A stretch of DNA of 64,000 nt from Agelas oroides (lineage: Eukaryota > Porifera > Demospongiae > Agelasida > Agelasidae), in NCBI GenBank assembly GCA_949130485.1, contig OX422184.1, positions 22,219,506 to 22,283,505 on the forward strand, read 5' to 3'. The notes under the pieces are model-generated. The model saw only the letters and a program-made list of their open reading frames with translations, ran no database searches and was not told the origin of the DNA. Below are positions 1 to 11,676 of this stretch, piece by piece; position 1 is the first letter of the stretch, and the number at the start of each line of letters is the position of its first letter. The position numbers and the translations under genes were made by a program.

Positions 1-506
1 CAAAGTAGCAGACATAGCTCAACTAGGTTTGAGGAACAAGTGGAGCATAATGGGAGCAATGCAAGAATGATAATTTAAAGTGAATTTCACGGAAGTTTCC
101 TAAAAGCATAACTTGGGCCAAAATTTGAAGCATAATAGACTCAGGCTATAGATGTGCAAAGTTAACATACATGTGTGGTGCCATGGTGATAATTAGAGCA
201 ATTTGTCAAATGTAACAATGAGGCAGATAGATTTCTAATTGACACCAAACAAGTGGTTAATTACACCCTCACAATATATTCAGCCATACCTTGAGGCTTC
301 ACCCTGGATATTGACCATAAATCTCCTTGGCTACCATAAAAAATGAATCTGTTCATATTCAAGATTAATCCGTAGGCATGAGAATATTATGCCTATAATA
401 TCATTCTATGCTCTTATGCTCAAACAATGTGATGATTGTCCTGTTAACCCTTTGAACGCGATAGGCATACATATGCCTAATCTTTACTTCCCGTGAGTAT
501 GAACGG

Positions 507-944
507 TAGCCTCGTTCCCAGGCCCTCGCCCAGCTTCCCGTCGCTTGCAGCACGGTAAAGCGGGAGAGGGCCTGGTACATTTCCTCACGTGAGTGACGTC
601 ACGGACAGGGCAAATTATGTGAACGTGGGCGTCATGTAAACCACAAAAAACTTTGCCCGCACGCACGCACTGGAGCACGATATTCCGAGTCGAAAGATGG
701 CTGCACATGAAGGCGCTTTTATGTCGCTCTTCACGAGACAGTCGGGAGGACAGAGAGTTTTACCAAGCCAAGATAGTGAAGACACACAGCAACAATTTAG
801 TCATGCTCGCCCACGTTCAATTAAAGTCTTTCTACCGTCTTTCTACCCGTGATGTCACTCACGTGAGGAAATGTACCAGGCCCTCTCCCGCTTTACCGTA
901 CTGCAAGCGACGGGAAGCTGGGTGAGGGCCTGGGAACGAGGCTA
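507..944. mobile_element. TAGCCTCG-family TIR element with internal fragment
   Basis: It has long terminal inverted repeats of about 95 bp (507-602 against 848-944), running from tagcctcgttcccaggccc to its complement. Flanks tatgaacgg and catgaacgg are a 9-bp target duplication with one mismatch. The empty site is visible in units B and C (17600, 30285), where the sequence reads straight through gcatgaacggtg. The interior (about 700-845) holds a short plus-strand reading frame (REFYQAKIVKTHSNNLVMLA), possibly a captured exon that I cannot identify. Confidence 0.85.
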
Positions 945-1107
945 CATGAACGGTGTATTTATACACCTGCATTACATTTGGGCCCCTACCATGTGAAGAA
1001 GCAAAGCCAAGCAGCTCATGAGGGTACATCCTTTCCTATTTAGTGGTAACTGTTGAGGCCACACCTTTTCACTTACATCACTATCCAGGAAAAGCAGAAA
1101 GGGGCGG

Positions 1108-1191
1108 TAGTCTCGCAAGCCAGACCTAGTGCGGATCGCTTTCAGTATAACGCACGGTGCTGGGGTTGGTTGGGTCTGGCTTGCGAGAGTA
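1108..1191. mobile_element. short TAGTCTCG foldback element, unit A
   Basis: An 84-bp inverted repeat: tagtctcgcaagccagacc, a core with gcggatcgctttcagtata, and the complement ending gagagta. Flanks aaggggcgg and aaggggtgg fit a 9-bp target duplication. The same insertion is in units B and C, so it predates the unit duplication. In unit A about 8 bp of the left arm are missing. Confidence 0.75.
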
Positions 1192-1680
1192 GAAGGGGTG
1201 GTACTACTTTGTGAGTGTGATTTGCCCAAGGGCTGCCAAACACGAAGCTTTTTCTCAAATGAGGGAAGCAAATGACCTCCAGTTTTCACATATGACAGAA
1301 GTACTACCTTCAAATAACTTAGAAATTGGCTGAATCTGTTGGGGCTATGGGTATCAAGTGGGAAAATTGGCACTATTTCAAAGTGCTGGTAAGTTACGAG
1401 TATAGTCACACATAAATGGCTTCAAACAAGAGGAAATAGCTTACTTAGCAGTGGTGAGTAACTTAGATAAACTAGTCCACCCTAGTTACACGCCACTTTT
1501 ATGCAAATCAGGCAACTGGCTAAGCCTAGCGCATGCTTAGCATGCTTGACACTTTGGTGCCTTTCAATTGAAGTCGGATAAAAAATTGCCAACAGTACCT
1601 TTCGAGTGTTTCTGCATTTAAGCCACACAAACGTGATCCTCCAGCATAGCACTGGAGGATCACGTTTAACATCATCTCAC

Positions 1681-1779
1681 CTCTTTCTGTTGGTTTACAT
1701 CAGCTCCATTTTTCAATAGGTAGGCAACAACATTTTGATGACCTCGCCAGCTGGCAAGGTACAGTGCACTCTGGCCAGT
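1681..1779 (-). CDS. ankyrin exon, first type, repeat unit A
   Basis: A 99-nt, phase 0-0 exon with acceptor gtattcacag and donor gtgaga. It encodes TGQSALYLASWRGHQN, then VVAYLLKNGADVNQQKE, the diverged homologue of the B and C exons (changes include E to Q, AK to WR, and QI to NV). It is the last ankyrin exon visible before the window ends; the gene must continue below position 1, because no stop codon or poly(A) region belonging to it is seen. Confidence 0.88.
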
Positions 1780-2638
1780 CTGTGAATACAAGGGATGCAG
1801 AATAAATTGCTGGTTATTCCCACTGTTTTACAAATGCTCACACTGTCTGCTTAGCTTCATTCCCAGGCATGTCTACCCCTCCAGTTTTTGGTTGATGAAA
1901 ATGATAAAGAGTGGAGATTGGGAAAGGCCTGGGAATGTGGCTGTAGCTAGTTCAGACAGTTCACCATTCAATAAGCATAACAATAATTATACAGAGTGGA
2001 CTATGTAGTTCTTGTAAATTGATGACCTTCCTCACTATTTACTGTTAACAGGTAAATGGTAAAATTAATGTACTTGTGAGGTACCATTGATAGTGGTGAT
2101 TAGAGCAATTTGTCCAACATAATTGATGACCTTCCTCACTATTTACTGTAGTAGATAATGACATAGAATCAATGTACTTGTGTGGTGCCATGGTGATACA
2201 TGTAATAAGAGTAATTTGTCCAACATAACAGTGAGACAGGTAGTGTTGAACTCTAGTCGATGTCATCTTGGAGGAGAGTCTCAGCTGATGAATAATCATA
2301 TTCTCACAGTATATACGGACAGGGATCAGTGTGAGGTTAAGTTTCAATACAAGTATTAGTGTGCATAAGCACAACAGTATTGTCTCAGATACAGCCCTTG
2401 TGAAGTGGAAATGCAGTGCCTCTTACGTAGCCGTAGCTTACATTGTAGTATGGCACATGTGGTTTGAACAGCACACTTTGGAAATGGTTTGGAATTTTAT
2501 GTCAGGTTGGGTGCTTAGTGTTCGACTTCTGATTTGATAGCTGGCAATAGGTAGAACAAAATTTCAACATTTCATGCAGCTTAAACAATCTTCTATGCAT
2601 GTTGAGTGCAACCTCTGGGAAGCAATCAGACTACTACA

Positions 2639-2897
2639 TGTGACAGTCCTGTGCAGAAATCGAAGATTGTTTCGTTGTGTATTTCGTTTGCATCGCTGTG
2701 TTTGAAGTGCCGTATTGCTGAACTTCCATTAAGGGCAGGGCTCATGTGCTTCGTAGATGCAAGAACATCTTCTGAGTCTATGAAGTGCGTATGAGCCCCG
2801 ACCTTAACGGAAGATCAGTGATATGGTGCTTTGAACGCAGCAATGCAATCGAAACATGCAACGGAATGATCTTCAATTTCTACACGGGACTGCCACA
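2639..2897. mobile_element. palindromic MITE, old copy
   Basis: A diverged relative of 9454-9714. Ends are tgtgacagtcctg and gggactgccaca; the centre holds the two arms around gggctcatgtgcttcgtag. Many mismatches between the arms show age. Absent from the matching place in units B and C (about 19155). Confidence 0.75.
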
Positions 2898-3139
2898 CAC
2901 ATATGTATCAACCAAAACCGCAGAGGGAGGTAAATGAAGTTAGTGGTGTACATTTTCATACATGGCAACCAAATGATGCTGCTAAATCCCTAGCAACAAA
3001 TTGCAGAATCTCACATCTGTATACACATACGTACACTGGTATGACACAAGGCTTCCATGGGACACACCCTGTGGTGCTGGCAAACTATGTTACACATTCA
3101 ATGTGCTTAATGAGAAATTGGTATGGCTAAGTTTTATCA

Positions 3140-3719
3140 CAACCTCGTTTCCACACTCTCCCCACATGCAAACAAAAAACCTAAAAGAAAGAGGAGAGCC
3201 TGGAAAAATTTATCACACGAGAAATGTCATAGGTGGAGAGAAATGTGTGTGAACGAATGAACTCACCCACGCTTTATGGACAGAATACTTGCTTGGTTGG
3301 GAAAGCTTTCTTGCCAACAGAACGGTACTAGGTGGCACTACACTACATTACATGGCAGTACAGCTAGCTATGGTGAGGGTACACAGACCCGCACTTTTGA
3401 AAATCACGCTAACTTACTCGCTTACCTACCAAACTGACCACTGTACACTCCGGAGAATGGCTTTCTAAGTGCTATTAAACACAAATGTGCCCCTTTCCTA
3501 GGCTTTGGTCAAGTCTACTCTGCGCTTACTCTTTGAAAAAAAACACAGAATGGGCTCCTACTAAAACACGGCTATGTGTACTGTCGATTAAGCAATTACG
3601 TGCGTGGGATCCGCATATCCTCAATTAAATCCTCTACCCTCTTTCTGTCACTCACGTAATAAATTATTCCAGGTCCTTTACTGCTTTTCTGTACTGGGTG
3701 GGGCCTGGCAATGAGGCTA
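3140..3719. mobile_element. old TAGCCTCG-family element carrying a decayed reading frame
   Basis: The left end (aacctcgtttccac, then atttatcacacgagaaatgtca) and right end (gtcactcacgtaataaatt...ggcaatgaggcta) match the ends of the elements at 25340-25994 and 37871-38512 in reverse. The interior (about 3300-3590, plus strand) is a mutated copy of the unknown frame carried by those elements, for example tactcgcttacctaccaaactg and ctaggctttggtcaag. It sits at a different site from the B/C element, so it is an independent insertion. Confidence 0.7.
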
Positions 3720-3747
3720 ACTTTATCGTAGCCCAGGGCAAATAGCT

Positions 3748-3860
3748 ACACTCTTGTATCTGGTCAGTGGTTAGGTTGGGGCTTCCCCTACTAATATGAG
3801 TGGGTTGGTCTAGAAGCCCTCAAGGGGCAGAGTACAATGAATGGTAGAAGGCTGCCAGAG
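3748..3860. repeat. dispersed repeat, truncated copy (SINE-like head)
   Basis: It shares gtggttaggttggggcttcccctactaat and agaagccctcaaggggc with 7583-7990 and 42930-43320. Only the first 110 bp are present. Confidence 0.55.
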
Positions 3861-3931
3861 ACTGACAATGAGGCTGTATTTTGTACACCTCTTGAACAAT
3901 TTTGTTCCTAATTATCTATGATTGCACCAAC

Positions 3932-4030
3932 CTTGTCCTGGGAGTTGATATGAGCACCATGCTCTATCAGCAGTTTCACTACTTCTTCTTGACCCTCTTG
4001 TGACGCAACTGATACGGGAGACGCACCATC
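3932..4030 (-). CDS. ankyrin exon, second type, repeat unit A
   Basis: A 99-nt, phase 0-0 exon with a strong acceptor (caccctgcag) and a weaker donor (gttggt). It encodes DGASPVSVASQEGQEE, then VVKLLIEHGAHINSQDK, an ankyrin repeat with SPVS in the TPLH position. Only unit A keeps this exon intact. In units B and C the matching position holds only the last few codons next to the same donor, followed by unrelated or decayed sequence. On the minus strand it precedes the exon at 1681-1779. Confidence 0.85.
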
Positions 4031-4444
4031 CTGCAGGGTGAACAATACAACCCACATGTTAATCAACAACATTCTTCTTAGCAACAATCAATACTCGTCT
4101 CTTACTGACTGTCACTAAGAACCACATTATTGATTATTGTGATATTCATTTGGTGTCTAGCACAAATTGTTTACTGCTAACGTGGAGCTACTGGTAAACA
4201 CAAGTGTACTAGGTGACCATCTTTTGTGGATGAATGTGAGAACACTTGAGTGTCCACTCCCCTCATTGGTGAACATGCAAGGTGCACTGCTCAATGGCAG
4301 GTCTTTCACGAGACAACACTACTTGCAGACTGATTACCTTCTTCACTATCTACCACAATATACATACACGTGACTGTAAATGGAACACTATGGTGTGTAA
4401 CTTCATTTGCCATGGTGATAACTACATCGTTTGGTCAACTATAA

Positions 4445-4550
4445 GTAATAGTTATATCCCTCCCTGGGGGTGGTCGTTTTACACATTTGTGTCGGGCATA
4501 GCCCAACACAAATGTGCAAGACCACACCCCAGGGAGGGATATAACTATTA
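4445..4550. repeat. foldback (perfect-arm hairpin)
   Basis: taatagttatatccctccc pairs with gggagggatataactatta, followed inwards by ggggtggtc and acaaatgtg arms, with a short loop. A MITE relic; no reading frame of interest. Confidence 0.75.
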
Positions 4551-4632
4551 TATAACCTGTTACCTAGGCAACATCACTGTAGAAGAGAGATATGGGCAAC
4601 ATTCTTATATGTTGCCTAGGTAACAGGTTATA
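4551..4632. repeat. second foldback adjoining the first
   Basis: tataacctgttacctaggca at the left and its exact complement ending at 4632, around a 30-bp loop. It directly abuts the preceding hairpin, so one foldback may have inserted at the end of the other. Confidence 0.75.
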
Positions 4633-5311
4633 TCTATCATTAATAGTTACTGTCAAATTTGTAACTAATGCAAGTTTATACCCTCACAATCCATTTGGCT
4701 ATGCATGTGTAGTGATTCACATATACACACACTGCAGTACAAATTCATCTTATTACACATCTAGTATGGTACATGGCTGTCCTTGGTCTTCAAAAGCACC
4801 CTTAGTGGTATCAGTTGTCAGGAAATAGCAACCAACTATAAACATTGGTACAACCTTTAAATCTGTAAACATGGAAAACTGATCTACTGGTTTCAAGAAA
4901 TGTGGTGATTTCATGCTCCTCCTAATCTGACTTGCTCTTGTTATCATGGAGGTTTCCACATGCTAAAAATCTACATAATTATAAGGAAACCTTATCAGCA
5001 ACTGTTGAGTGTAAACAGAGTCAAGTACTTTATAGTGCATGATGCACTATATAAATTTACAGTGCTGTATAGCAACCAAAAGGTACTGCTATATCCCTAG
5101 CAACAACACTGCTGACCCTCTCCTCTGGTACCTCTCATGTAGTTAAGGCTTCAGTTAGCTCGATGACAGCTTCATTTCAAGACCCGTTCCAAAAATTGGA
5201 GAAAATGGGTCTGATATCCACTGTTTGCGCATGTGCAATTAGTGCGTAAAGCTCACTTGAAAACCACGTATGAATGTGTCAAATGACATACATCAGCTTT
5301 CATATTCAATA

Positions 5312-6117
5312 TACCGTAGTGTCCCGTTAATACGCCCCCCCATTTTGTACACTACATCCCGCCTAAAGTGGGGGGGGGGGGCTTATATTCGAGGATGCAA
5401 TTAGTCTCGACTATAAGCCCCCCCCCCCTCCCCCAAAAAAGATTTTACGCAAGTGCTATGTACGCAATTAGGACACTTCCAAAGCTCATGTTTGCCTTTC
5501 ACTATCAACTAACTACGGCGACGACTTTCAGGATCGAGAGTACTGTTCGCGGACATCACGTTTACAAAGCTGCGTGGTCTCCCTACATCGGAGAAGAGCT
5601 GCCAGTTCAACACGAGGTCAATAACATTCACGACGACTTCGCTGTAGCTGTCCTCAAGAACGGCAACACTGTCGGTCATGTACCACGGGAAATTTCCAGA
5701 GTCTGCTGGTATTTCTTGCACAAGAGTGGCAGCGAGATGACCGTTGCATCGTCAATGGTGACAGAAGACGTTCTGAAGTTGATGGGAAAGGACTCGTGGT
5801 TCCGTGCGTGTACATCTTCAGAGGGAAACAAAAACACCTTGACAGACTGATAAACCTGTTTGCTAAACTAGCAGCTTAAAACTTGGAACATCTAACCAGC
5901 TTTTCTAAAAGCCACAAAACTTACAAAAGATTCACCGACTACTATAGTCCTACTGAACGCACTTGCAACGCATAGTAAGCACGTGTAGTTTTGATGTTCC
6001 AGAAGACGCTCACCGGGGGGCGTTATAACGAGTCAAACTACCCTGTGCAGGAACTTTGGCGGAAAAGAGGGGGGGGGCGTATTTTCGAAGGGGGCGTATT
6101 AGCGGGACACTACGGTA
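5312..6117. mobile_element. TACCGTA-family TIR element carrying a HIRAN-like fragment
   Basis: Termini taccgtagtgtcccgttaat and its near-exact complement attagcgggacactacggta, followed inwards by C-rich and G-rich arms (tacgcccccc; ggggcgtat). A nested G/C hairpin lies at 5369-5436. The interior carries a protein-coding fragment (5458-5879). Possible TA target site. The element at 41307-41876 has related termini (taccgta...tacggta). Confidence 0.8.
5458..5879 (+). pseudogene. captured HIRAN-like domain, frameshifted
   Basis: From Met at 5458 the frame includes RIESTVRGHHVYKAAWSPYI, GEELPVQHEVNN, HDDFAVAVLKNG, VGHVPREISRVCWYFL and SEMTV. This is the HIRAN-type pattern (VRG.HVY..W.P..GE.L, D..AVAV, VGH.PR.IS). 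Near 5745-5760 the meaningful frame shifts: the family-like C-terminus VVPCVYIFRGKQKHLDRLIN is read in another frame and stops at 5877-5879. The unshifted frame runs on to a stop at 5848. HIRAN domains bind DNA ends in helicases and nucleases, but a frameshifted fragment inside a transposon is unlikely to be functional. A single sequencing error could also explain the shift. Confidence 0.75.
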
Positions 6118-6654
6118 TTGGTAACAAGTGAGTGCTGCTTCCCTAGATCTTTGAACACACCTTCCAACCCCAGTGCTTATCACTTGAACTGTGGTGTCGA
6201 CGTAGGACAATTTAGACACCACAAATGTAAGCTGTAACTTTGTAACACAAATCATAACTAGCCAAACCCATAAGCAGTCATACTTCCCTAGGAATGTATG
6301 TTTCAAAGATGCTTTCTTTTCAAGTTTCAGCACCATTGCTCCACCTCAAATTTGCAAGAAGGCATACAACATGGCAGAATCTAGGTCTTACACACAAATA
6401 ACCATCGTTAACATGCAGTGTACGATTAAATGTACGACAATATACATGTACCTGAGTCTTATCCCAAATTCCCAGGGAAATTAAGCGCATGTGAAAACAG
6501 GCTAGCTCGACAAGGATGTGCTGAGCATAACATACTTGCACATGGCACCAGATGTCATGTAAGGGTGCTTTGTTTTACACCCACAACACTGCTGTTTTCA
6601 CATGCATGTATTACATCCAAATGCATTTGTAATCCAAAAAATCATGGAATGTGG

Positions 6655-7306
6655 TAGCCTCGTACCCAGGCCATGTGGGAAGAGGGAAAAGTGGCCTGGT
6701 ATCCACTGTTTGCGCATGCGCAAAAAAAAACATGATTTCATGGGGTATAGTATACCATCGTTTACGAACCATTAATCTTTACCGTATACTGGCATACAGC
6801 TCTGAAGCACGTCCGTCTCGAGCTTATCCCACGAACATGGCAGGTAAAAGCAAGGACTTTGATAAAGCGTTCAAGTTCGTTCTTTGTTGTATTGCAAAGG
6901 GAGATTTCACGTTGAAAGCAGAGCAGCTGGATGCGATCAAATGTATCTACGATGGTAAAGACGTATTCCTGTGGCTACCCACGGGATTTGGTAAGTCCAT
7001 CTGCTACGAGACTCTGCCGTTTGTTTTCAACTACAAGCACAGTGACGGTGGAACCGGCGGTGGTTGTAGCGTAGTCCTTGTCGTGTCACCCTTTGTGTCT
7101 CTGATAATGGAAGCCATCGCCACGTAAACACAGCTGCCTCACTGCAAGCCGTATATCTAGTTTGGTTATTTCTCGCATAACAACCACATGTAACTTGTCC
7201 ATAATTGGACTCTTTTGCGGAAGATTTCCGGAATCGTTCACGCATGCGCGAACAGTGGATACCAGGCCACTTTTCCCTCCTCCCACGTGGCCTGGGTACG
7301 AGGCTA
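6655..7306. mobile_element. TAGCCTCG-family element carrying a RecQ fragment (Pack-type)
   Basis: Inverted ends tagcctcgtacccaggcca...tggcctgggtacgaggcta, with arms extending through ggcctggtatccactgtt and the gcgcatgcgc core (about 65 bp each). A perfect 9-bp target duplication, ggaatgtgg, flanks it at 6646-6654 and 7307-7315. The interior holds the helicase fragment at 6837-7127. The 9-bp duplication, long TIRs and captured coding DNA fit the Mutator (Pack-MULE) pattern. Confidence 0.88.
6837..7127 (+). pseudogene. captured RecQ-family helicase N-terminal fragment
   Basis: A 96-codon frame from ATG 6837 to TAA 7125. It holds the RecQ motif 0/I block: FTLKAEQLDAIKCIYDGKDV, then FLWLPTGFGKSICYETLPF with the Walker A lysine in GFGKS. 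A motif Ia-like VVLVVSPFVSLI follows before the frame stops. A functional RecQ needs the DEAH box, the RecA2 lobe and the RQC domain, all missing. The frame is still open and unmutated, so capture was recent or the fragment is conserved. It lies inside a TIR element and has no introns in the part seen. In the intact parent, VSLM would continue into motif Ia/II. Confidence 0.85.
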
Positions 7307-7582
7307 GGAATGTGGCTACACACTTCATGTGACTTCCAGGCATAGAGTGTAGAGTGTAGTAAATGGAAAGTTGACTTATTTGGATACTTTGAACAGCACC
7401 CTTTGGAAATGGTCCTGATTTTCATGGCAGGATGAATGCCTGGTGTTTGACTCCTGATTTGATAGCCGATTACAGTTACAAAGTTTCATACAGCTCAATC
7501 GATTATACGTGATAGATGCAAATACACGTCACAGCAGCAATTGAGTTTCATCACAGCCGTAGGCAATTAGCAACACCTTAGA

Positions 7583-7990
7583 TATCTGGTCTGTGGTTAG
7601 GTTGGGGCCTCCCCTAGTAACATGTTGGGTTTGATCTAGAAGCCCTCAAGGAGAGGAGCATAGTGAAACCAAGAAGCCATGATGGTTGTTGATCAGGTCG
7701 ATCACAAAAGTGACTCATTCGCCTCATTTTCTTTCAACGCCTGTAAGCAGAGACACAACGCTACCTACAAAGGTGCAGCGGACATTAGGCTTCATACCTA
7801 TCAAATCAGTTCTGGGATTGCACCTCATTGTCAACAAGAAAAGCCAAAGACGCTACACACAACTATCCCAGAAGTAAGTGTTCCACACAAACTGGTACTA
7901 CTATGCTTCAGAACCACTTACACAGGTTAAAATTAACCTTGTAAAACCTTTCTTCATCTTTTTTTCCTTGGTCTGTAGAGTTCTGTTTCA
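7583..7990. repeat. dispersed repeat, about 400 bp (SINE-like head)
   Basis: It matches 42930-43320 along its length: tctgtggttaggttggggc, agaagccctc, the middle gtaagcagagacacaacgct and the end ttgtaaaacctttcttc. The first 60 bp resemble a decayed tRNA-type promoter (gtggttaggttgg as A box, ggtctagaagccc as B box). No long reading frame is shared by the copies. Confidence 0.55.
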
Positions 7991-9453
7991 GATCTCAGAC
8001 GCTTCAAATTTTAGATAGAAGTTTTTATAATGGTTCACCTCATGTGACACCAAATTCCTGCATGTAAAGTTAAAGTACATTCCAATGAACTTAGGGTATA
8101 ATCGGTTAAACTATCTTGTAGGCATGTTGAGTTCAAACTCTGGGAAGTAATCAGACCAACAAATGTACGTACAAGTAAACAAGATTTTCAAGACAAAAGT
8201 TTCTAATTCTTAGAGGTGAAGCCCTGCTATCTGTAAACACATTCAAGTGTTGGGAGGTACTTAGTGGTGTACTGTGTTACATACAAATGTTGATGCATAG
8301 CAAACAAAATAGTGCTGATTAGCAACAACATTCCTGACCCTCACCTGTGAATACTCATACATTGGTCATGAAACAAGGGTTCCATCATATGCACAGAACA
8401 GAGATAGTCAACATAATAGGAAAAATTCTGTAACCCTTGTTAAGGTCATGTGGATGCTCGAGCAGCGGAGTGGGGATGGCAGACACAAACCCAGCTGTGG
8501 TTTGTGATTGAGACAATGGATGAAAATTATTAATTTGGATGATCACATTTGACTGTGAACACATTAACACGGGATGCTGGGCGACTCAGGTGAGCAAAAA
8601 CTTGTGCACATTATTATGGACAGGTGTATCTGAACTTCAAATTCCAGCATATAGCAGTTATTCACAGATGATTGCTTGCTGTGTATGGGAATAAAGTGAT
8701 GCATACTGCTGTAAATTGGGAAAAGTTTGAGCTGTAAAATTTTGCAAGATAACTTTTCATGCTAAAATATTTTCATAGGCCGTCATTTCTATCAAATGTT
8801 TTAACACTGAAAGATTCATGTGAAGCATCAAGGCGATCGAGCTCTGGTGTGGGCATGTGAGAGATTCAACTGTGGATGAGCTACCTCTGGCCAAAGACTA
8901 TAGTTGCATTTGTGCCTACCATTATGTACCTTGATTGCAATCACTCGTGAAGGCAGACGACACCCCTTGAGCAGATGCTTCAAAAGCAACATCTAAATAA
9001 ACATACTGCACTAGCACTGCTGCCTCGATCTGATTCATTTGTACTCTGAACTTCTGATCCCAATGCTCAAGTTTGCTGGTAGCAGTACTTACCTTGCAGG
9101 CAAGTAAGAAAACTGAGATTTACATATTTTGTTTTATAAAATTAGCCATGAGTTTGATTTTCGTTGCTATCTACGACCACAAAAATATTGTAATGCTGAA
9201 ATTTTCACAATTTACCGTAGTTCATAAATGTTATTGTGTTTACATATAGGTGCAAGAAATGCTCTAGACACTTAACAAATTTGTAATGGTGTGGACATAA
9301 CAATAATGTGTACTGCAGAAAGCAAATGATAGCACTATGCATTGTATATAGCCGTTGCCTATCTCTATTCTGTGTGTATATTATCTATGCTTCCATCTTA
9401 TTAACGCGCTTCAGAGTAACTCTGCTATACCAAATACCATGCTACAATGCATA

Positions 9454-9714
9454 TGTGGCAGTCCCATGTAGAAATCGAAGGTTATTCCGTCGCATATTTT
9501 GACCGCATTGCTGCATTCGAAGCGCCGTATCGCTGAACTTCCGTTAAGGGCGGGGCTCATACGTGCTTCGTAGATGCATGAATATCTAATGAATCTACGA
9601 AGTGCATATGAGCCCCGCCCTTAGCGGAAGTTCACCGATACGGCGCTTCGAATGCAGCAATGCAGTTGAAATACGCGACGGAATAACCTTCGATTTCTAC
9701 ACAGGACTGCCACA
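9454..9714. mobile_element. palindromic MITE, young copy
   Basis: 261 bp, almost entirely one inverted repeat: tgtggcagtcc...ggactgccaca, with long arms through aaatcgaaggttattccgtcgc and cgccgtatcgctgaacttccg. Flanks aatgcata and tatgcata suggest a target duplication of 7-8 bp, hAT-like in size. The empty site is seen in unit B (about 19450, acaatgcatacg). It codes for nothing and would fold into one long hairpin. Confidence 0.85.
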
Positions 9715-10268
9715 TATGCATATGACGTGATTTCTCAGGGTAGGTAGGTAGAAACATGGTGAGGCCGATGGAGCTAACTGGTAGAGGAGAGAGACTGGTG
9801 GTAAAAGGTAAGGGGAAGGGCTAGGGTAAACTAATTCTACACTACTAGTACTATGCAGCATGCATGGAGTTACGGACTCAGCTGTTCTAAGAATTAAGTA
9901 TGGGCATTTTGCCATCATTCTGTGTCTTCAGGGGCTATGAAATGGGGTTATAAAATTGTCGCAAGGGATTGAGGTGATGACGGTTGGTTCCTTGACAAGA
10001 AAATCAAGGCAAATGTCGGGGGATTCTGACTTTATCTTTCTGATGTAGCGGTAAACAATATAAACAGTGGAGATTAGTTCAGGAAATTGAAGAACTAAAT
10101 GTTTCACATCACATCTACAAATCCACAGTGATACACAACAGTAGCTAGCTAGCTAGCCCATGAATCCATAGCACTACATGCTACAACTATCATGATTCAC
10201 TCTTTTGAAAAAGGACCTAGGCAGTTTAGCTTAACTTTGCTAGATAGTATAGCTTTATAGCTCTGCGT

Positions 10269-10503
10269 AGATGGTTTTCATGGGGCGTGGCTTCACTTCC
10301 GGAGGGCAAGAGTCGGGGTCTGTGTTTCGTGCAGTTACGTGCAAAACACAGGCTAGTAAGCGCTACATCAAGTCCTTACCATTAGTACTTAAAGATAAAA
10401 GAAGCTGCTTCTCTCAAGGTGAAAGATCCGCTGTACAGCTGCCTCTTGATCGCACGTTTACCCTCCGGAAGAAGGATGCTTAATTGACATTTGGAAACCA
10501 TCT
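10269..10503. mobile_element. TIR element with open frame, unit A only
   Basis: Inverted ends agatggttttca...ttggaaaccatct, with secondary inverted motifs cttccggagggcaa and taccctccggaaga. Units B and C read straight through at this place (gctctgtatagtcaatgagc), so it is a unit-A insertion of about 235 bp. The interior is open on the plus strand (10271-10483, YIKSLPLVLKDKRSC region) and may be captured coding sequence; not recognised. Confidence 0.65.
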
Positions 10504-11300
10504 ATAGGCAATGACCTATGGGGTAGCTATTAGTGTGTATATACAGCACTGTGATTTTGCTGGCTAGCAACTTTGTGTAGTGCTGTAGATTTCCTGGCTA
10601 GCTATATATATAAGCACAGCTAGCATCAATACATGCAGCAATATCCAACTACTGAACTGCCACTGAGAAGCTTTGACTCACCCTCTCTCTGGCTGTAGGC
10701 TGTTAGCTCTCAGGCATGTCAGTAGCTGTACCTTGACTAGGGGCCAGCAGTAAAGCCAAACAAGACCTACTAACTCAACATTTTATTGAGCTTGAAGAAG
10801 ACTAGAAATTTGAAAAAAAAATGAACAGCAGCTGTACTTTGCAGCTGCTATGAGTTTGTGGAGCCATGGTAATTGTTTACAGTATCATTTGTGCATGTAT
10901 GGCTGTTCTATGCATGTAAAGAACAGAACCACGCCTGATCATGTATGGGCTGGAAGGAAGACTGATGAATGAAACGTACGTGGACTTGTACACTGATGCA
11001 TACAGTGGTAGATCTGTGCATGTATCGTACATGTACCACAATCTCTCAAAAATAGGCCCACCCTCAAAAATAAGCCCACCCCCCTTTTTGAATGAAGTTG
11101 TTGCAAAGGGTGCTTTTCTCCTGATAGTACTCCCACCAATTCATGCTGTAGTACATGCATTTAGGGCAAGCAAGAAGCACCAAAGAAGCAGTAGTGTATA
11201 AGAGGAGGGACTAACAAATGAAGGCAGACACCATTTGCTGTTGTTGCATAAGCAAGCGCATGCATTGCAGAATCACTACATGCGTACATAACTAGGACTA

Positions 11301-11676
11301 ACTGCGAGGGAGGTGGGTGTATTTTTCGAGAGAAATATCACAACTCTCGAAAATACGCCCAACCTCTTTATTGAGGAGCCACTTAAGTTCATTGCCCATG
11401 GGCGTATTTTTGAGAGATTATGGTATTATGCAGCGTACATGCACAGATCTATAATTCCATGAACATTAATGCAATGGATATGGAATTAACTGCGAGTGAT
11501 GTGGGCGTATTTTCAAGAGAAATATCACAACTCTTGAAAATACGCCCACCACCCTCTTTGAGGAGCCACTTAAGTTCATTGCCCATGGGCGTATTTTTGA
11601 GAGATTATGGTATTATGCAGCATACATGCACAGATCTATAATTCCATGAACATTAATGCAATGGATGTGGAATTAC
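11301..11676. repeat. 188-bp tandem duplication containing hairpins
   Basis: Two copies starting at actgcgag (11301 and 11489). Each contains an inverted pair (gggtgtatttttcgagag / ctctcgaaaatacgccc) and gcccatgggcgtatttttgag. The nearby 11040-11090 has related ctcaaaaataagcccaccc. These resemble ends of the TACCGTA/AATACGCCC family, rearranged in place. Confidence 0.7.
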
